64,000 nt of DNA, from NCBI RefSeq assembly GCF_002159915.1, contig NZ_NFJP01000013.1, positions 48,121-112,120 of the forward strand, read 5' to 3'. The translations under genes and the position numbers were made by a program. The notes beneath the pieces are model-generated. The model was not told the origin of the DNA. It saw nothing but the letters and a program-made list of their open reading frames with translations, and made no database searches. This document shows, piece by piece, positions 8,641-16,055 of the stretch; within the stretch, counting starts at the first letter, position 1, and each line of letters begins with the position of its first letter. The stretch comes from Gordonibacter sp. An230 (GTDB lineage: Bacteria; Actinomycetota; Coriobacteriia; Coriobacteriales; Eggerthellaceae).

Positions 8641-9642
8641 ATGACTGGAAAGATCGCGCGTGCGACCGAGGGTGCGTCCGTCGAGAAGAGCGTTCGTGTG
8701 AGAAGCGGCTGGCCGATGCTGGCCATCCTGCTCATCGTCACTGCGTTGTGCGTTGCGCTCATAGTTTCCGGGGTCGCTCTGCTGCCGCCTGACGGGGTCC
8801 CTATCGAAACCGGGATGCAAGTGCTCGGTGTGGTGCTGCTCGTTGTCGGCATCGTTTCAGTGTGCGTGGCGCCGCTTCTGCTGCTCATGGGCTTCTTCAC
8901 CATCCAGCCGAACCAGGCGCGGGTGCTCATCCTGTTCGGCGACTACAAGGGCACCGTCCGCGAAGAGGGCTTCCACTGGGCGAATCCGTTCTACTCGCGC
9001 AAGACAGGCTATACGGTGGTCAACGACAAGCCGGCAGCGCTGTCCACGAAGGTCTCGCTGCGCGCCCGCACGTACAACGGCGAGCATCTGAAGGTGAACG
9101 ACAAGTGCGGCAACCCCATCGAGATCGCCGACGTCATCGTGTGGCGCGTCGAGAACACGGCCAAGGCCCTGTTCGACGTGGACGACTACAACTCCTACGT
9201 GCACACGCAGAGCGAGACGGCGCTGCGCCACGTGGCCACCACCTACGCCTACGACCAGATGCCCGGCGAGCCCGAGGGTGAGATCACGCTGCGCAGCAAC
9301 ATCGAGGAGGTGTCGGCCGCCCTCAAGGAGGAGCTGGCCGTGCGCCTGGAGAAGGCCGGCGTGGTCATCGATGACGCGCGTCTCACGCACCTGGCGTACG
9401 CGCCGGAGATCGCCCAGGCGATGCTGCGCCGCCAGCAGGCCGACGCCGTGATTGCCGCGCGCGAGAAGATCGTACAGGGCGCCGTGGGCATGGTGGAGAT
9501 GGCGCTGGGCGAGCTGTCGCGCAAGAACGTGGTAGACTTGGACGACGAGCGCAAGGCCGCCATGGTGTCGAACCTCATGGTGGTGCTGTGCGGCGAGTCC
9601 GACGCCCAGCCCGTGCTGAACACGGGGACGCTGTACCAGTAG
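8641..9642 (+). CDS. SPFH domain membrane protein
   Basis: A 333-residue protein of the stomatin/prohibitin/flotillin (SPFH) superfamily. Two membrane segments lie at about residues 23-45 and 58-85, followed by the SPFH core [22 protein letters not shown] and a helical C-terminal half (about 210-333). It is expected to form oligomers at the inner face or the surface of the membrane; substrate unknown. ATG 8641 has AAAGGA seven bases upstream; an in-frame GTG at 8608 gives an unlikely extension. A ribbon-helix-helix gene follows 49 bases after the stop, an arrangement that suggests cotranscription. Confidence 0.88.
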   Translation: MTGKIARATEGASVEKSVRVRSGWPMLAILLIVTALCVALIVSGVALLPPDGVPIETGMQVLGVVLLVVGIVSVCVAPLLLLMGFFTIQPNQARVLILFGDYKGTVREEGFHWANPFYSRKTGYTVVNDKPAALSTKVSLRARTYNGEHLKVNDKCGNPIEIADVIVWRVENTAKALFDVDDYNSYVHTQSETALRHVATTYAYDQMPGEPEGEITLRSNIEEVSAALKEELAVRLEKAGVVIDDARLTHLAYAPEIAQAMLRRQQADAVIAAREKIVQGAVGMVEMALGELSRKNVVDLDDERKAAMVSNLMVVLCGESDAQPVLNTGTLYQ

Positions 9643-9691
9643 GGAAGGGCGGGCGGCCCGCGCGTTTGCCGGGGTGCCCGCGGTGTGCGGC

Positions 9692-9886
9692 ATGGCGAAA
9701 CGCAAACAATACCCGCTGCGCGTCGACCCGGCTCTCTGGGAGGCTGTCGAGCGCTGGGCTGCGGACGACCTGCGCAGCGTGAACGCGCAGGTGGAGTTCA
9801 TCCTGCGCCGGGCGCTGAAGGATGCCGGCCGATTGAAGCCGCCCGGCGACGGTCGTGCCGGCGACGAGGGACGGGACGAGGCGTAG
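9692..9886 (+). CDS. Small ribbon-helix-helix (Arc/HicB-like) DNA-binding protein
   Basis: A 64-residue protein whose segment KQYPLRVDPALWEAVERWA, followed by DDLRSVNAQVEFILRRAL, fits an Arc/MetJ/CopG ribbon-helix-helix fold: a basic beta strand and two helices, with the NAQVEFIL segment typical of Arc-type proteins. The C-terminal 20 residues are charged and probably disordered. No toxin gene is adjacent, so an antitoxin role is not supported; it may regulate the upstream SPFH gene. ATG 9692 is preferred over ATG 9674 because it matches the RHH start, though the ribosome binding site is weak. Confidence 0.75.
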   Translation: MAKRKQYPLRVDPALWEAVERWAADDLRSVNAQVEFILRRALKDAGRLKPPGDGRAGDEGRDEA

Positions 9887-9960
9887 GGCAAAGACTGCGC
9901 CCTTCTACCATCTGAAGGCGATCCCGGCCAGACGGCAAAAGAAAACTCCCGCCTCACGAA

Positions 9961-9987
9961 AACAGGGCGCCCGCCGGGCGCCCTGTT
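9961..9987 (-). terminator. Terminator of the ferritin-like gene
   Basis: A 12-bp GC-rich stem (9961-9972 with 9976-9987) and a 3-base loop. On the minus strand it is followed by TTTTCG and further T-rich sequence. It sits 27 bases after the stop of the minus-strand gene and may also stop the plus-strand SPFH operon. Confidence 0.8.
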
Positions 9988-10014
9988 CGCTTGCCAGCAG
10001 TGGGTGGTGTGCGT

Positions 10015-11325
10015 TTACGCGAGCACGGCCTCGCGCTCTTCCTTGGCCTGCCGCTCCACCTCGTGGGCGCTCTTGCCGTAGCCCTGCACGCGGGCGAGCT
10101 TGGTGTCGTCGTTCTCGCGGTCGCGCAATTCCGGGATGGGGTTCTCGGCGTCCTCGGAGCGGTAGTCCTCGCCGTCGCGCTCGATGAGCTGGTTCACGGC
10201 CTCATGGCTCGGCACATCCTGGACGCGGCCGTTCACCGTGTCGTTCCACGTGAAGAAGCGGAAGTCGCTCGGCACATCGTCGATGTCGACGAACTCCTCG
10301 TCCTGCGCGGTGAGCGTGACCTGCTCGGCCAGAACCTGGCGGACGTAGTCCTTCGAGGGGTGGAAGTCCAGAAGCTCGGGGAACTCGCCGTCGGGGATGA
10401 CCTGCTGCCATTCGGTGTTCTCGTACTTTTTCAGGAGGTCGCAGGCCATGGCCAGGTGCATGCACTCCTGCTCGAAGTGCATCTCCCACATCTTCTTGAC
10501 GCGAGCGTCGACCTCGGTCTCGTAGAAGGAGTAGTACAGGTAGCATTCCTGGTACTCGTGCCACAGCAGCATCTCGAGCCAGCTCATGGACGGGTCGATG
10601 AGCGAGCCGTAATGCGTCACGTGCTGCTCCTCCACCATGCCGATCTCCTGGTAGAGGTCGCGGCCGGGGCCCTCGGGCACCGTGTTGCCCAGGTTCATGT
10701 AGAAGTTCATCGTCTGCTGCTCGCCGGCGGTGAGGATCAGCGCGCCGAGCGTGGTGCGGATGTCGCCCGTCTTGGAGTTGCGCGGCATGCGCACGGAGTC
10801 GAACGGATGGCGATGATGCGCGATGGTCGGGCGGCCCGGCGTGATCTCGATCGTGTCGCGGACGAGCTTGTGCGCGGGGATATCCTCGTCGAACTTGAGC
10901 TGGTCGGCGTAGCGGTACAGGTGGTCGAAGTCCTCGAGGAGCGCGAAGTCCATGCAGGACTTGGCGTACTCGTCGGGTTCGTGCATGGCGAGCCAGGCCG
11001 TCAGGTCGACGGCGAGCTGCTCGTAGCCGATGGTCAGTTCGAGCGTGGACTCGTTCGACGGGCTCATCCAGTTGATGCGCTTCTGCTGCTCCTGCTCCAT
11101 GCGGCGGCACAGGGCCAGGTCGCGGCGCAAGTCGTTGTCCTCGCAGTGGCGGTTGAAGTTGTGGCCGAACATCGCCGCCTCAACCTCGATGCCGTTCATG
11201 AGGATGATGCGCGCCTTGGTGTAGGGGTCGGCCTCCAGCTTGTCGTAGGGCTTGACGGCGAGCTGCTTCCAGTTGGGGACCATGTCCATCAACGACTTCT
11301 TCGGCTTCTGCTCAAACGGGTTCAT
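10015..11325 (-). CDS. Ferritin-like domain protein
   Basis: A 436-residue cytoplasmic protein. The central part (about 40-310) is helical and rich in Glu/His pairs of the di-iron kind: GIEVEAAMFGHNF, GEQQTMNFY, MVEEQHVTHY and HFEQECMHLAM, which fit a ferritin-like four-helix fold built from two ExxH-containing pairs. It is over twice the length of a bacterioferritin, with an acidic C-terminal tail. Metal content, oxidase activity or storage function cannot be told from sequence. AAGGAGG precedes ATG 11325; an upstream in-frame extension to 11496 is rejected. It stands alone and convergent with the SPFH pair. Confidence 0.6.
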   Translation of the reverse strand: MNPFEQKPKKSLMDMVPNWKQLAVKPYDKLEADPYTKARIILMNGIEVEAAMFGHNFNRHCEDNDLRRDLALCRRMEQEQQKRINWMSPSNESTLELTIGYEQLAVDLTAWLAMHEPDEYAKSCMDFALLEDFDHLYRYADQLKFDEDIPAHKLVRDTIEITPGRPTIAHHRHPFDSVRMPRNSKTGDIRTTLGALILTAGEQQTMNFYMNLGNTVPEGPGRDLYQEIGMVEEQHVTHYGSLIDPSMSWLEMLLWHEYQECYLYYSFYETEVDARVKKMWEMHFEQECMHLAMACDLLKKYENTEWQQVIPDGEFPELLDFHPSKDYVRQVLAEQVTLTAQDEEFVDIDDVPSDFRFFTWNDTVNGRVQDVPSHEAVNQLIERDGEDYRSEDAENPIPELRDRENDDTKLARVQGYGKSAHEVERQAKEEREAVLA

Positions 11326-11529
11326 AGAGCCTCCTTCTTGCTGGTTCGGTGCGCTCCGGCCGGGGCGGCGCGGACGCGGATTCCCCTCCATGCTAGAGGG
11401 GTGCGCAGGCGGCCCCGGGGCGTGCGTGCAGGCGTTTTCCGAGCGTGGGGGATGCGTAACGGGGTGGAAAGGGAGTGCTATACTGGACGGCAGCAAACGG
11501 ACGCGACGTGCGGAAGGTGTGGGCGAGGC

Positions 11530-12300
11530 ATGATCATCAGGAAGTCACCGGCCGAGATAGAGGCCATGAAGGAAGCCGGTCGTGTGTCGGCCAAGGTGCT
11601 GCGAGAAGTGGGCGCGCAGGTGCGGCCTGGCGTGTCCACGCTCGAGCTTGACGAGCTGGCCGAGACGCTCATCCGCGCGGAAGGCGGCATCCCCGCGTTC
11701 AAGGGCTACGGTGGGTTTCCCGGCTCCATCTGCGCTTCCGTGAACGAGCAGATCGTCCACGGCATCCCGTCCGCGGGCGTCGTGCTGCAGGAGGGCGACA
11801 TCATCTCCATCGACACGGGTGCCATCGTGGACGGCTGGGTGGGCGACAACGCCTGGACCTATGCAGTGGGCCGCATCTCGCCGGAGAAGAAGCGTCTGCT
11901 CGAAGTGACCGAGCAATGCATGTGGGCGGGCGTGGACGCGGCTCGACCCGGTAATCGGTTGGGCGACATCGGGCACGCGGTGCAGTCCATCGCCGAAGCG
12001 GCGGGTTTCGGCGTGGTGCGCGAGTACGTGGGGCACGGCATCGGTCGCGACATGCACGAAGAGCCGAACGTGCCGAACTTCGGCCGCAAGCACACCGGCG
12101 TGCGGCTCGAACCCGGCATGGTGCTGGCCATCGAGCCCATGATCAACCAGGGCACCTACAAGACGCGCCAGATGCCGGACGGTTGGCTGGTGTGCACGCG
12201 CGACGGCCTGCCCTCGGCCCACTTCGAGAAGACGGTCGCCATCACCGAGGACGGCCCGGTGGTGCTCACCTGCGAGGAGGGGCACCGGCGGCCGGTGTAA
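11530..12300 (+). CDS. map: Methionine aminopeptidase, type I
   Basis: A 256-residue metalloprotease that removes the N-terminal methionine from new proteins. The pita-bread fold metal ligands are present: D (SIDTGAI), D (VGDNAWT), H in GHGIGRDMHE, E (IEPMI) and E near the end (EKTVAIT). Length matches a type Ia enzyme without zinc-finger extension. ATG 11530 is preceded by GGGCGAGG; the open frame extends far upstream but that part is antisense to the ferritin-like gene. A TATACT hexamer at 11479-11484 is a possible -10. It is monocistronic, ending in a shared hairpin. Confidence 0.96.
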   Translation: MIIRKSPAEIEAMKEAGRVSAKVLREVGAQVRPGVSTLELDELAETLIRAEGGIPAFKGYGGFPGSICASVNEQIVHGIPSAGVVLQEGDIISIDTGAIVDGWVGDNAWTYAVGRISPEKKRLLEVTEQCMWAGVDAARPGNRLGDIGHAVQSIAEAAGFGVVREYVGHGIGRDMHEEPNVPNFGRKHTGVRLEPGMVLAIEPMINQGTYKTRQMPDGWLVCTRDGLPSAHFEKTVAITEDGPVVLTCEEGHRRPV

Positions 12301-12333
12301 GAAGAAGCTCGCATCGCGCGGGCTTCTTCTTAC
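12297..12333. terminator. Bidirectional terminator overlapping two stop codons
   Basis: GTAAGAAGAAGC (12297-12308) pairs perfectly with GCTTCTTCTTAC (12322-12333) over 12 bp. The left arm contains the TAA of map and the right arm, read on the minus strand, contains the TAA of the DUF1648 gene. It should end transcription in both directions. Confidence 0.75.
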
Positions 12334-12668
12334 TTCGTGCCGAACGCCATCCAGACGAGGAAGATAAGCTGCCAAACGTTCATGAGGGCGAGGGCGAACA
12401 GGAGCAACACGCGCCCGCTGTGCGCGTCGCTGTCGTACTTCGCGGCCAGCCGATCCATGCGCGCGTAGGCGACCGTGGCCAACGCGCCGAAGCTTACCAG
12501 GAAGGGGGCTAGTTCGAACGCGTCGAGCTTCGAGCCGATGCGGTCGATGCCGCTTGCGCCTGCATGGAGCGGGATCGTGTCGGGAAGCACGAACAGGACG
12601 GCGAGCCCGGTCGTGACGAGCGGCAGCACCGTGAGCACGATCATCGCGACCAATCCCCAGCGTTTCAT
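12330..12668 (-). CDS. DUF1648 domain membrane protein
   Basis: A 112-residue membrane protein with three predicted helices (about residues 7-28, 52-67 and 88-108). The segment VLPDTIPLHAGASGIDRIGS after the first helix is the DUF1648 signature found in SdpI-related and regulatory membrane proteins. Function unknown. It ends inside the shared terminator with map and starts 26 bases after the ATP-grasp gene stop, so it may be the distal gene of that operon. Confidence 0.75.
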   Translation of the reverse strand: MKRWGLVAMIVLTVLPLVTTGLAVLFVLPDTIPLHAGASGIDRIGSKLDAFELAPFLVSFGALATVAYARMDRLAAKYDSDAHSGRVLLLFALALMNVWQLIFLVWMAFGTK

Positions 12669-12693
12669 TCCCGAACCCCTCCGTTTGTCCGTG

Positions 12694-13983
12694 CTACTTC
12701 AGCTGCTTGCCGTCGGTGTCCCAGTAGAAGCGCTTGAACTTGGGGATCTGGTTCACGTGCATCACGCGCGCCCAGAAGTTGTGCAAAAACGAGTCGGGCG
12801 CGTAGTGCAGCGGGTAGGGCTCGGGCGTGCGGCGCAGCACCTCGAGGGCCTGCTGGAGGCGCGCACGGTTCTCCATCGAGCGGTCCAGCACGTAGCGCGG
12901 CACGCAGGAGTAGACGAAGGGGTCGTACGCCTCGCGGTACTCGATGGGCTCGCCCAGGATGAACTCGCGCACGATGAGCTCGACGAAGTTCTGGCCGCCC
13001 AAGCTCATGTAGTAGGTGTTGCGGCCGCAGCGCGTGTTCACCTCGAAGAAGCGGAAGCTCCCGTCGCGCTCGTCGAGCTTGATGTCGAAGTTCGCGAAGC
13101 CGCGGTAGCCGACTTCCTTGAGGAAGCGCCGCGCGCCGTCGATGATGGCCTGCTCGCGCTCGCCCATGATGCAGAGCGGGTTCCCGAGCGCGGTGGGGTC
13201 GTGGTCCTGCAGGCACACGACGCCGCCCGACACCACGCGCAGCTCGCCCGATGCGTCCGAGAACGTGGTGAGCGTGCGGATGGCGTCGTCGCCGCCGGGG
13301 ATGAAGTCCTGCAGCACCAGCTCGTTATCGTAGTCCGACGTGCGGATGGAGCGCCACACCTCTGCCAGCTCCTCCGGCGAGTCGATCTCGTAGATCTTGC
13401 GCCAGCCCTCGATGGTCGCTTCTTGGAACTGCGCCGAGTTCGAAGGCTTCGCGATGAGCGGGTAGGGGAAGTCGTGGACGGGCAGCTCCTCGGGACCGTC
13501 CGGGCCGCACGAGAAGTACCAGGTGCGCGGGTAGGGGATGTCCAGCTGCGCGCACAGCTCGTAGAAGCGGCGCTTCTGCGTGATGTCGTCGAGCAGGGCG
13601 AAGTCGAGGTAGGGCACCGTGTAGCCGCCGGCCTCGAGGCGCGGCTTGCCCGACGAGAGCATGCGCGCGTGACAGTCGTCGCAACCGAGCACGAGCAGCA
13701 CGCGCTCGGGGTCTGCCGCGCGCACCTCGGCGGCCACGCGCTCGAGGGCGTCGTAGAGGCCCTCCGGGTCGTGGACGTTCGGCTCCAGGCGGTAGTCGGT
13801 GAAGCGGCTGGTCGAGAGCATCTTGATGTTGTGCGCGGCCAGCACGATGGTGCGCTCCACGCCGTAGGCGCGGTGCAGCTCGCGCACGTAGCTGTACGCG
13901 AGGATGTCGCCGCCCACCACGACGGGCTGCAAGCGGCGCGCCACGTCGGCGGCGGAGGCGATGCGGGGGGAGTTGTCGGTCAT
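12694..13983 (-). CDS. ATP-grasp carboxylate-amine ligase-like protein
   Basis: A 429-residue protein with an N-terminal Rossmann-like region (residues 20-120, QPVVVGGDILAYSYVRELH) and an ATP-grasp fold: KPSNSAQF in the first ATP-binding strand, VLQDFIPGGDD, and the metal-binding FRFFEVNTRCGRNTYYMSLG. Such enzymes join a carboxylate to an amine through an acyl phosphate; relatives include D-aspartate ligases that cross-link peptidoglycan. The substrate is not predictable here. AAGGAGA lies about ten bases before ATG 13983. The DUF1648 gene follows at close spacing. Confidence 0.78.
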   Translation of the reverse strand: MTDNSPRIASAADVARRLQPVVVGGDILAYSYVRELHRAYGVERTIVLAAHNIKMLSTSRFTDYRLEPNVHDPEGLYDALERVAAEVRAADPERVLLVLGCDDCHARMLSSGKPRLEAGGYTVPYLDFALLDDITQKRRFYELCAQLDIPYPRTWYFSCGPDGPEELPVHDFPYPLIAKPSNSAQFQEATIEGWRKIYEIDSPEELAEVWRSIRTSDYDNELVLQDFIPGGDDAIRTLTTFSDASGELRVVSGGVVCLQDHDPTALGNPLCIMGEREQAIIDGARRFLKEVGYRGFANFDIKLDERDGSFRFFEVNTRCGRNTYYMSLGGQNFVELIVREFILGEPIEYREAYDPFVYSCVPRYVLDRSMENRARLQQALEVLRRTPEPYPLHYAPDSFLHNFWARVMHVNQIPKFKRFYWDTDGKQLK

Positions 13984-14082
13984 GTTCGGTGAATCTCCTT
14001 CAAGTGCGGTTGACCGGGCTATTATCCCATAGCTCGCCCGTCCTGCGTACGCTCCATGGAAAGAGTCAATAAGCGTACTGTG

Positions 14083-14145
14083 CGCCGGTGCGCACCGCGG
14101 GATGGTGCACGCACCGGCGGCGAATTGGCTCGTAGCCGGTGCGCA
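14083..14145. repeat. GC-rich inverted repeat with a third copy
   Basis: CGCCGGTGCG (14083-14092) pairs with CGCACCGGCG (14110-14119), and GCCGGTGCGCA recurs directly at 14084-14094 and 14135-14145. It sits between the ATP-grasp gene start and the convergent end of the next minus-strand gene. It may be part of a terminator for that minus-strand gene or a regulator site; unknown. Confidence 0.45.
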
Positions 14146-14186
14146 GAACCTAAGACCTCATCTCCCTGCCAGCGCCAGCGCGATTG

Positions 14187-15734
14187 TCAGGGCTTGCATT
14201 TTTTGCAAGGCACATACCCGAGGTTGATGGCTTCATCCCTTGACGATAGATAGGCTCGGTTCTTCTCGTCGGGAAGCGATCCGCAGGTCGGGCGGTGAAA
14301 CTTGTGAGTATTCACGTTTCCGATGTACTCCCCGCCGCTTGAGGGGCTGCTCTGGGATGCAGCGGCGTTTTCGGCTTGGGAGACAGCAGCTGCGGCAGCG
14401 GCCGCCGCTGCCGCTTCTTCAGCGGCCTGCCGTTCCGCTTCTGCCTGGGCGGCCGCTTCCGCCTCCTTCTGCCTCTCTGCCTCCTGAGCGGCCAGGAGGG
14501 CCTTTTCGTCTTTGACCAATACCAGCGTGAGCAGCTTGTCCTTGGTGCCGTCGAAGGTGCACTTAGGCGAGCTCGCTGTGAACGGGATGCCGTTGCAGAC
14601 GAGGGACTCCCCGGTAACGGAGATCGCATAGTCGCCGGCATCGCACGGGTACTCGTAAGTTGTGCCCACAAGGACTTCCCGCTGGTCGGAAACGATCGTC
14701 CCGTCTGCGGTTTTTCCCTCGATGGACACCTTCACGGGTATGCTCTTGTCGGGCCAGTCGGTTCCGACGACCTTGAAGGTGAGCACGCCGTTGGCGCTTT
14801 CGGGTGCTTCCTGCATCGACGTGGGAGGGCTTGCGGCGCCGTCTTGGCTCGACGATGCGCTCGGGGAGGACCCCGAGCAGGAGGCAACCGCCAGGACGAG
14901 CCCGAGCAGGATCGATGCGGCGCCTGCCCAAAGCGTCGCCTTGGGTGCCGTTGGATTGCCTGAGGCGCCCTTGCCAGCCTCCTTCGCCCTTAGAAAGAGG
15001 CCTGCGCCTCCAAGGATCGCCCCTGGCAGCCCCCATTGCGCAAGGCACAGGGCAAGCCCCAGCGCTACCAGTGCGAGTGGGATGTACTTCCGGTACTTCA
15101 GCCAGGTGCTTTCCGCTGCAGCCGAGACGGCTGCAGAGCCGGTTGGCTTTGCCGGCGCGGTGCCCGAGGCTGCGCTTGGGGCAGGGGCCTTGGGTGCTGG
15201 CTTGGGCTTTCCCGCAGCGGCTGTGCCCTTTCCGTGTGCGGATTCGTCTGCCGGTTCCGCATCCATACCCTTTGCTCTGTGTGGGGCGTCACCAGGGTTC
15301 TTGTGGCCGGCTTCGCCCTGGGTGCGCTCGGCATCCGTGGTTGCGGCTTCGCCTTTGGCCGATGGGGTGGCTTTGCCGGTGGCCTGGTCGGCGCCCCGGT
15401 CCGCACCTTTCCGCGCCGCAGCATCCCCTTGCCCTCCGCCGGCGCTTTCCGCGGTGCGAACAAGTTTCATCTTGCCATGTGAGGGGTATTCTATCAGGCC
15501 CTCTGCCTTCAGCTCCGACCGCGCTTTCTCGCACCTGTTCTCTAGCAAAGTAGTCTTGCTTCCCTTGATCTTATAACCCCGCTGCTTTGCCGAGAGACCC
15601 AGGCTGGACGAGACGTCTTTCACGACGGCCTTGCACGAACGCGCCCGCCCGCTGCCGAGCTCGGCCAGGATGGCAACCTTCAGCTCCTCAACCTGCGGAA
15701 CGTCGTTGCGGGTGATGTTGTCTTCGTTGCTCAT
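14187..15734 (-). CDS. Multi-domain membrane protein: Mrr-like winged helix, membrane helices, Ada-type zinc module
   Basis: A 515-residue protein I do not recognise as a whole. Residues about 10-95 resemble the winged-helix N-terminal domain of Mrr-type restriction proteins (VKDVSSSLGLSAKQ ... LKAEGLIEYPSHGKMKLV). Residues about 95-205 are low-complexity Ala/Gly/Pro/Lys. Two membrane segments follow (about 212-245 and 262-282). Residues 300-410 form a globular domain with an acidic-serine linker before it, then an Ala/Glu-rich predicted helix. The C-terminus, NTHKFHRPTCG ... VPCKKCKP, matches the metal-binding domain of Ada, with three cysteines and a histidine. GAAAGG precedes ATG 15734. 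DNA-binding plus zinc plus membrane parts suggest sensing, which is inference only. Confidence 0.6.
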   Translation of the reverse strand: MSNEDNITRNDVPQVEELKVAILAELGSGRARSCKAVVKDVSSSLGLSAKQRGYKIKGSKTTLLENRCEKARSELKAEGLIEYPSHGKMKLVRTAESAGGGQGDAAARKGADRGADQATGKATPSAKGEAATTDAERTQGEAGHKNPGDAPHRAKGMDAEPADESAHGKGTAAAGKPKPAPKAPAPSAASGTAPAKPTGSAAVSAAAESTWLKYRKYIPLALVALGLALCLAQWGLPGAILGGAGLFLRAKEAGKGASGNPTAPKATLWAGAASILLGLVLAVASCSGSSPSASSSQDGAASPPTSMQEAPESANGVLTFKVVGTDWPDKSIPVKVSIEGKTADGTIVSDQREVLVGTTYEYPCDAGDYAISVTGESLVCNGIPFTASSPKCTFDGTKDKLLTLVLVKDEKALLAAQEAERQKEAEAAAQAEAERQAAEEAAAAAAAAAAVSQAENAAASQSSPSSGGEYIGNVNTHKFHRPTCGSLPDEKNRAYLSSRDEAINLGYVPCKKCKP

Positions 15735-16055
15735 GGAATGGGCCTTTCGCCGTCTTGGCCGGAAACGGGCCTGACGGCTGTCATCCTAATCGGCTATATC
15801 TATGCCAGCGATGCTTATATTACCGCTACGGTTTGAGTTTTGGAAGCGTGTGGAAAGGTTGGCGGTAGGGTGCGCGCGATTGAATAGCAGGGTAGCCCGA
15901 ATGCACCGGCGGGTTTCGCGCATCTGCAAGGCTGATGGGGTTTCCGTTGCCTTTCTTGGGGTTTGCTCGGTGGTGGCGTATCATACCGAAGGATACGGAC
16001 GAACCGTGCCGCGCCGCTGCGCGCCTTGGCACGCATGCAAAGGAGAACCAGCCAC
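15735..16055. other. Divergent spacer before asnB
   Basis: 321 bases between the minus-strand membrane protein and asnB. It should hold both promoters; a TATATCTATG segment near 15796 is AT-rich enough for one of them. No gene or RNA is recognised. Confidence 0.5.

Noticed and set aside
9692..9886. The RHH protein as antitoxin of a toxin-antitoxin pair
   Set aside because: No toxin-like gene is adjacent; its neighbour is an SPFH membrane protein.
9991..11529. A long upstream extension of the map reading frame
   Set aside because: It is antisense to the ferritin-like gene and has no aminopeptidase similarity; map starts at 11530.
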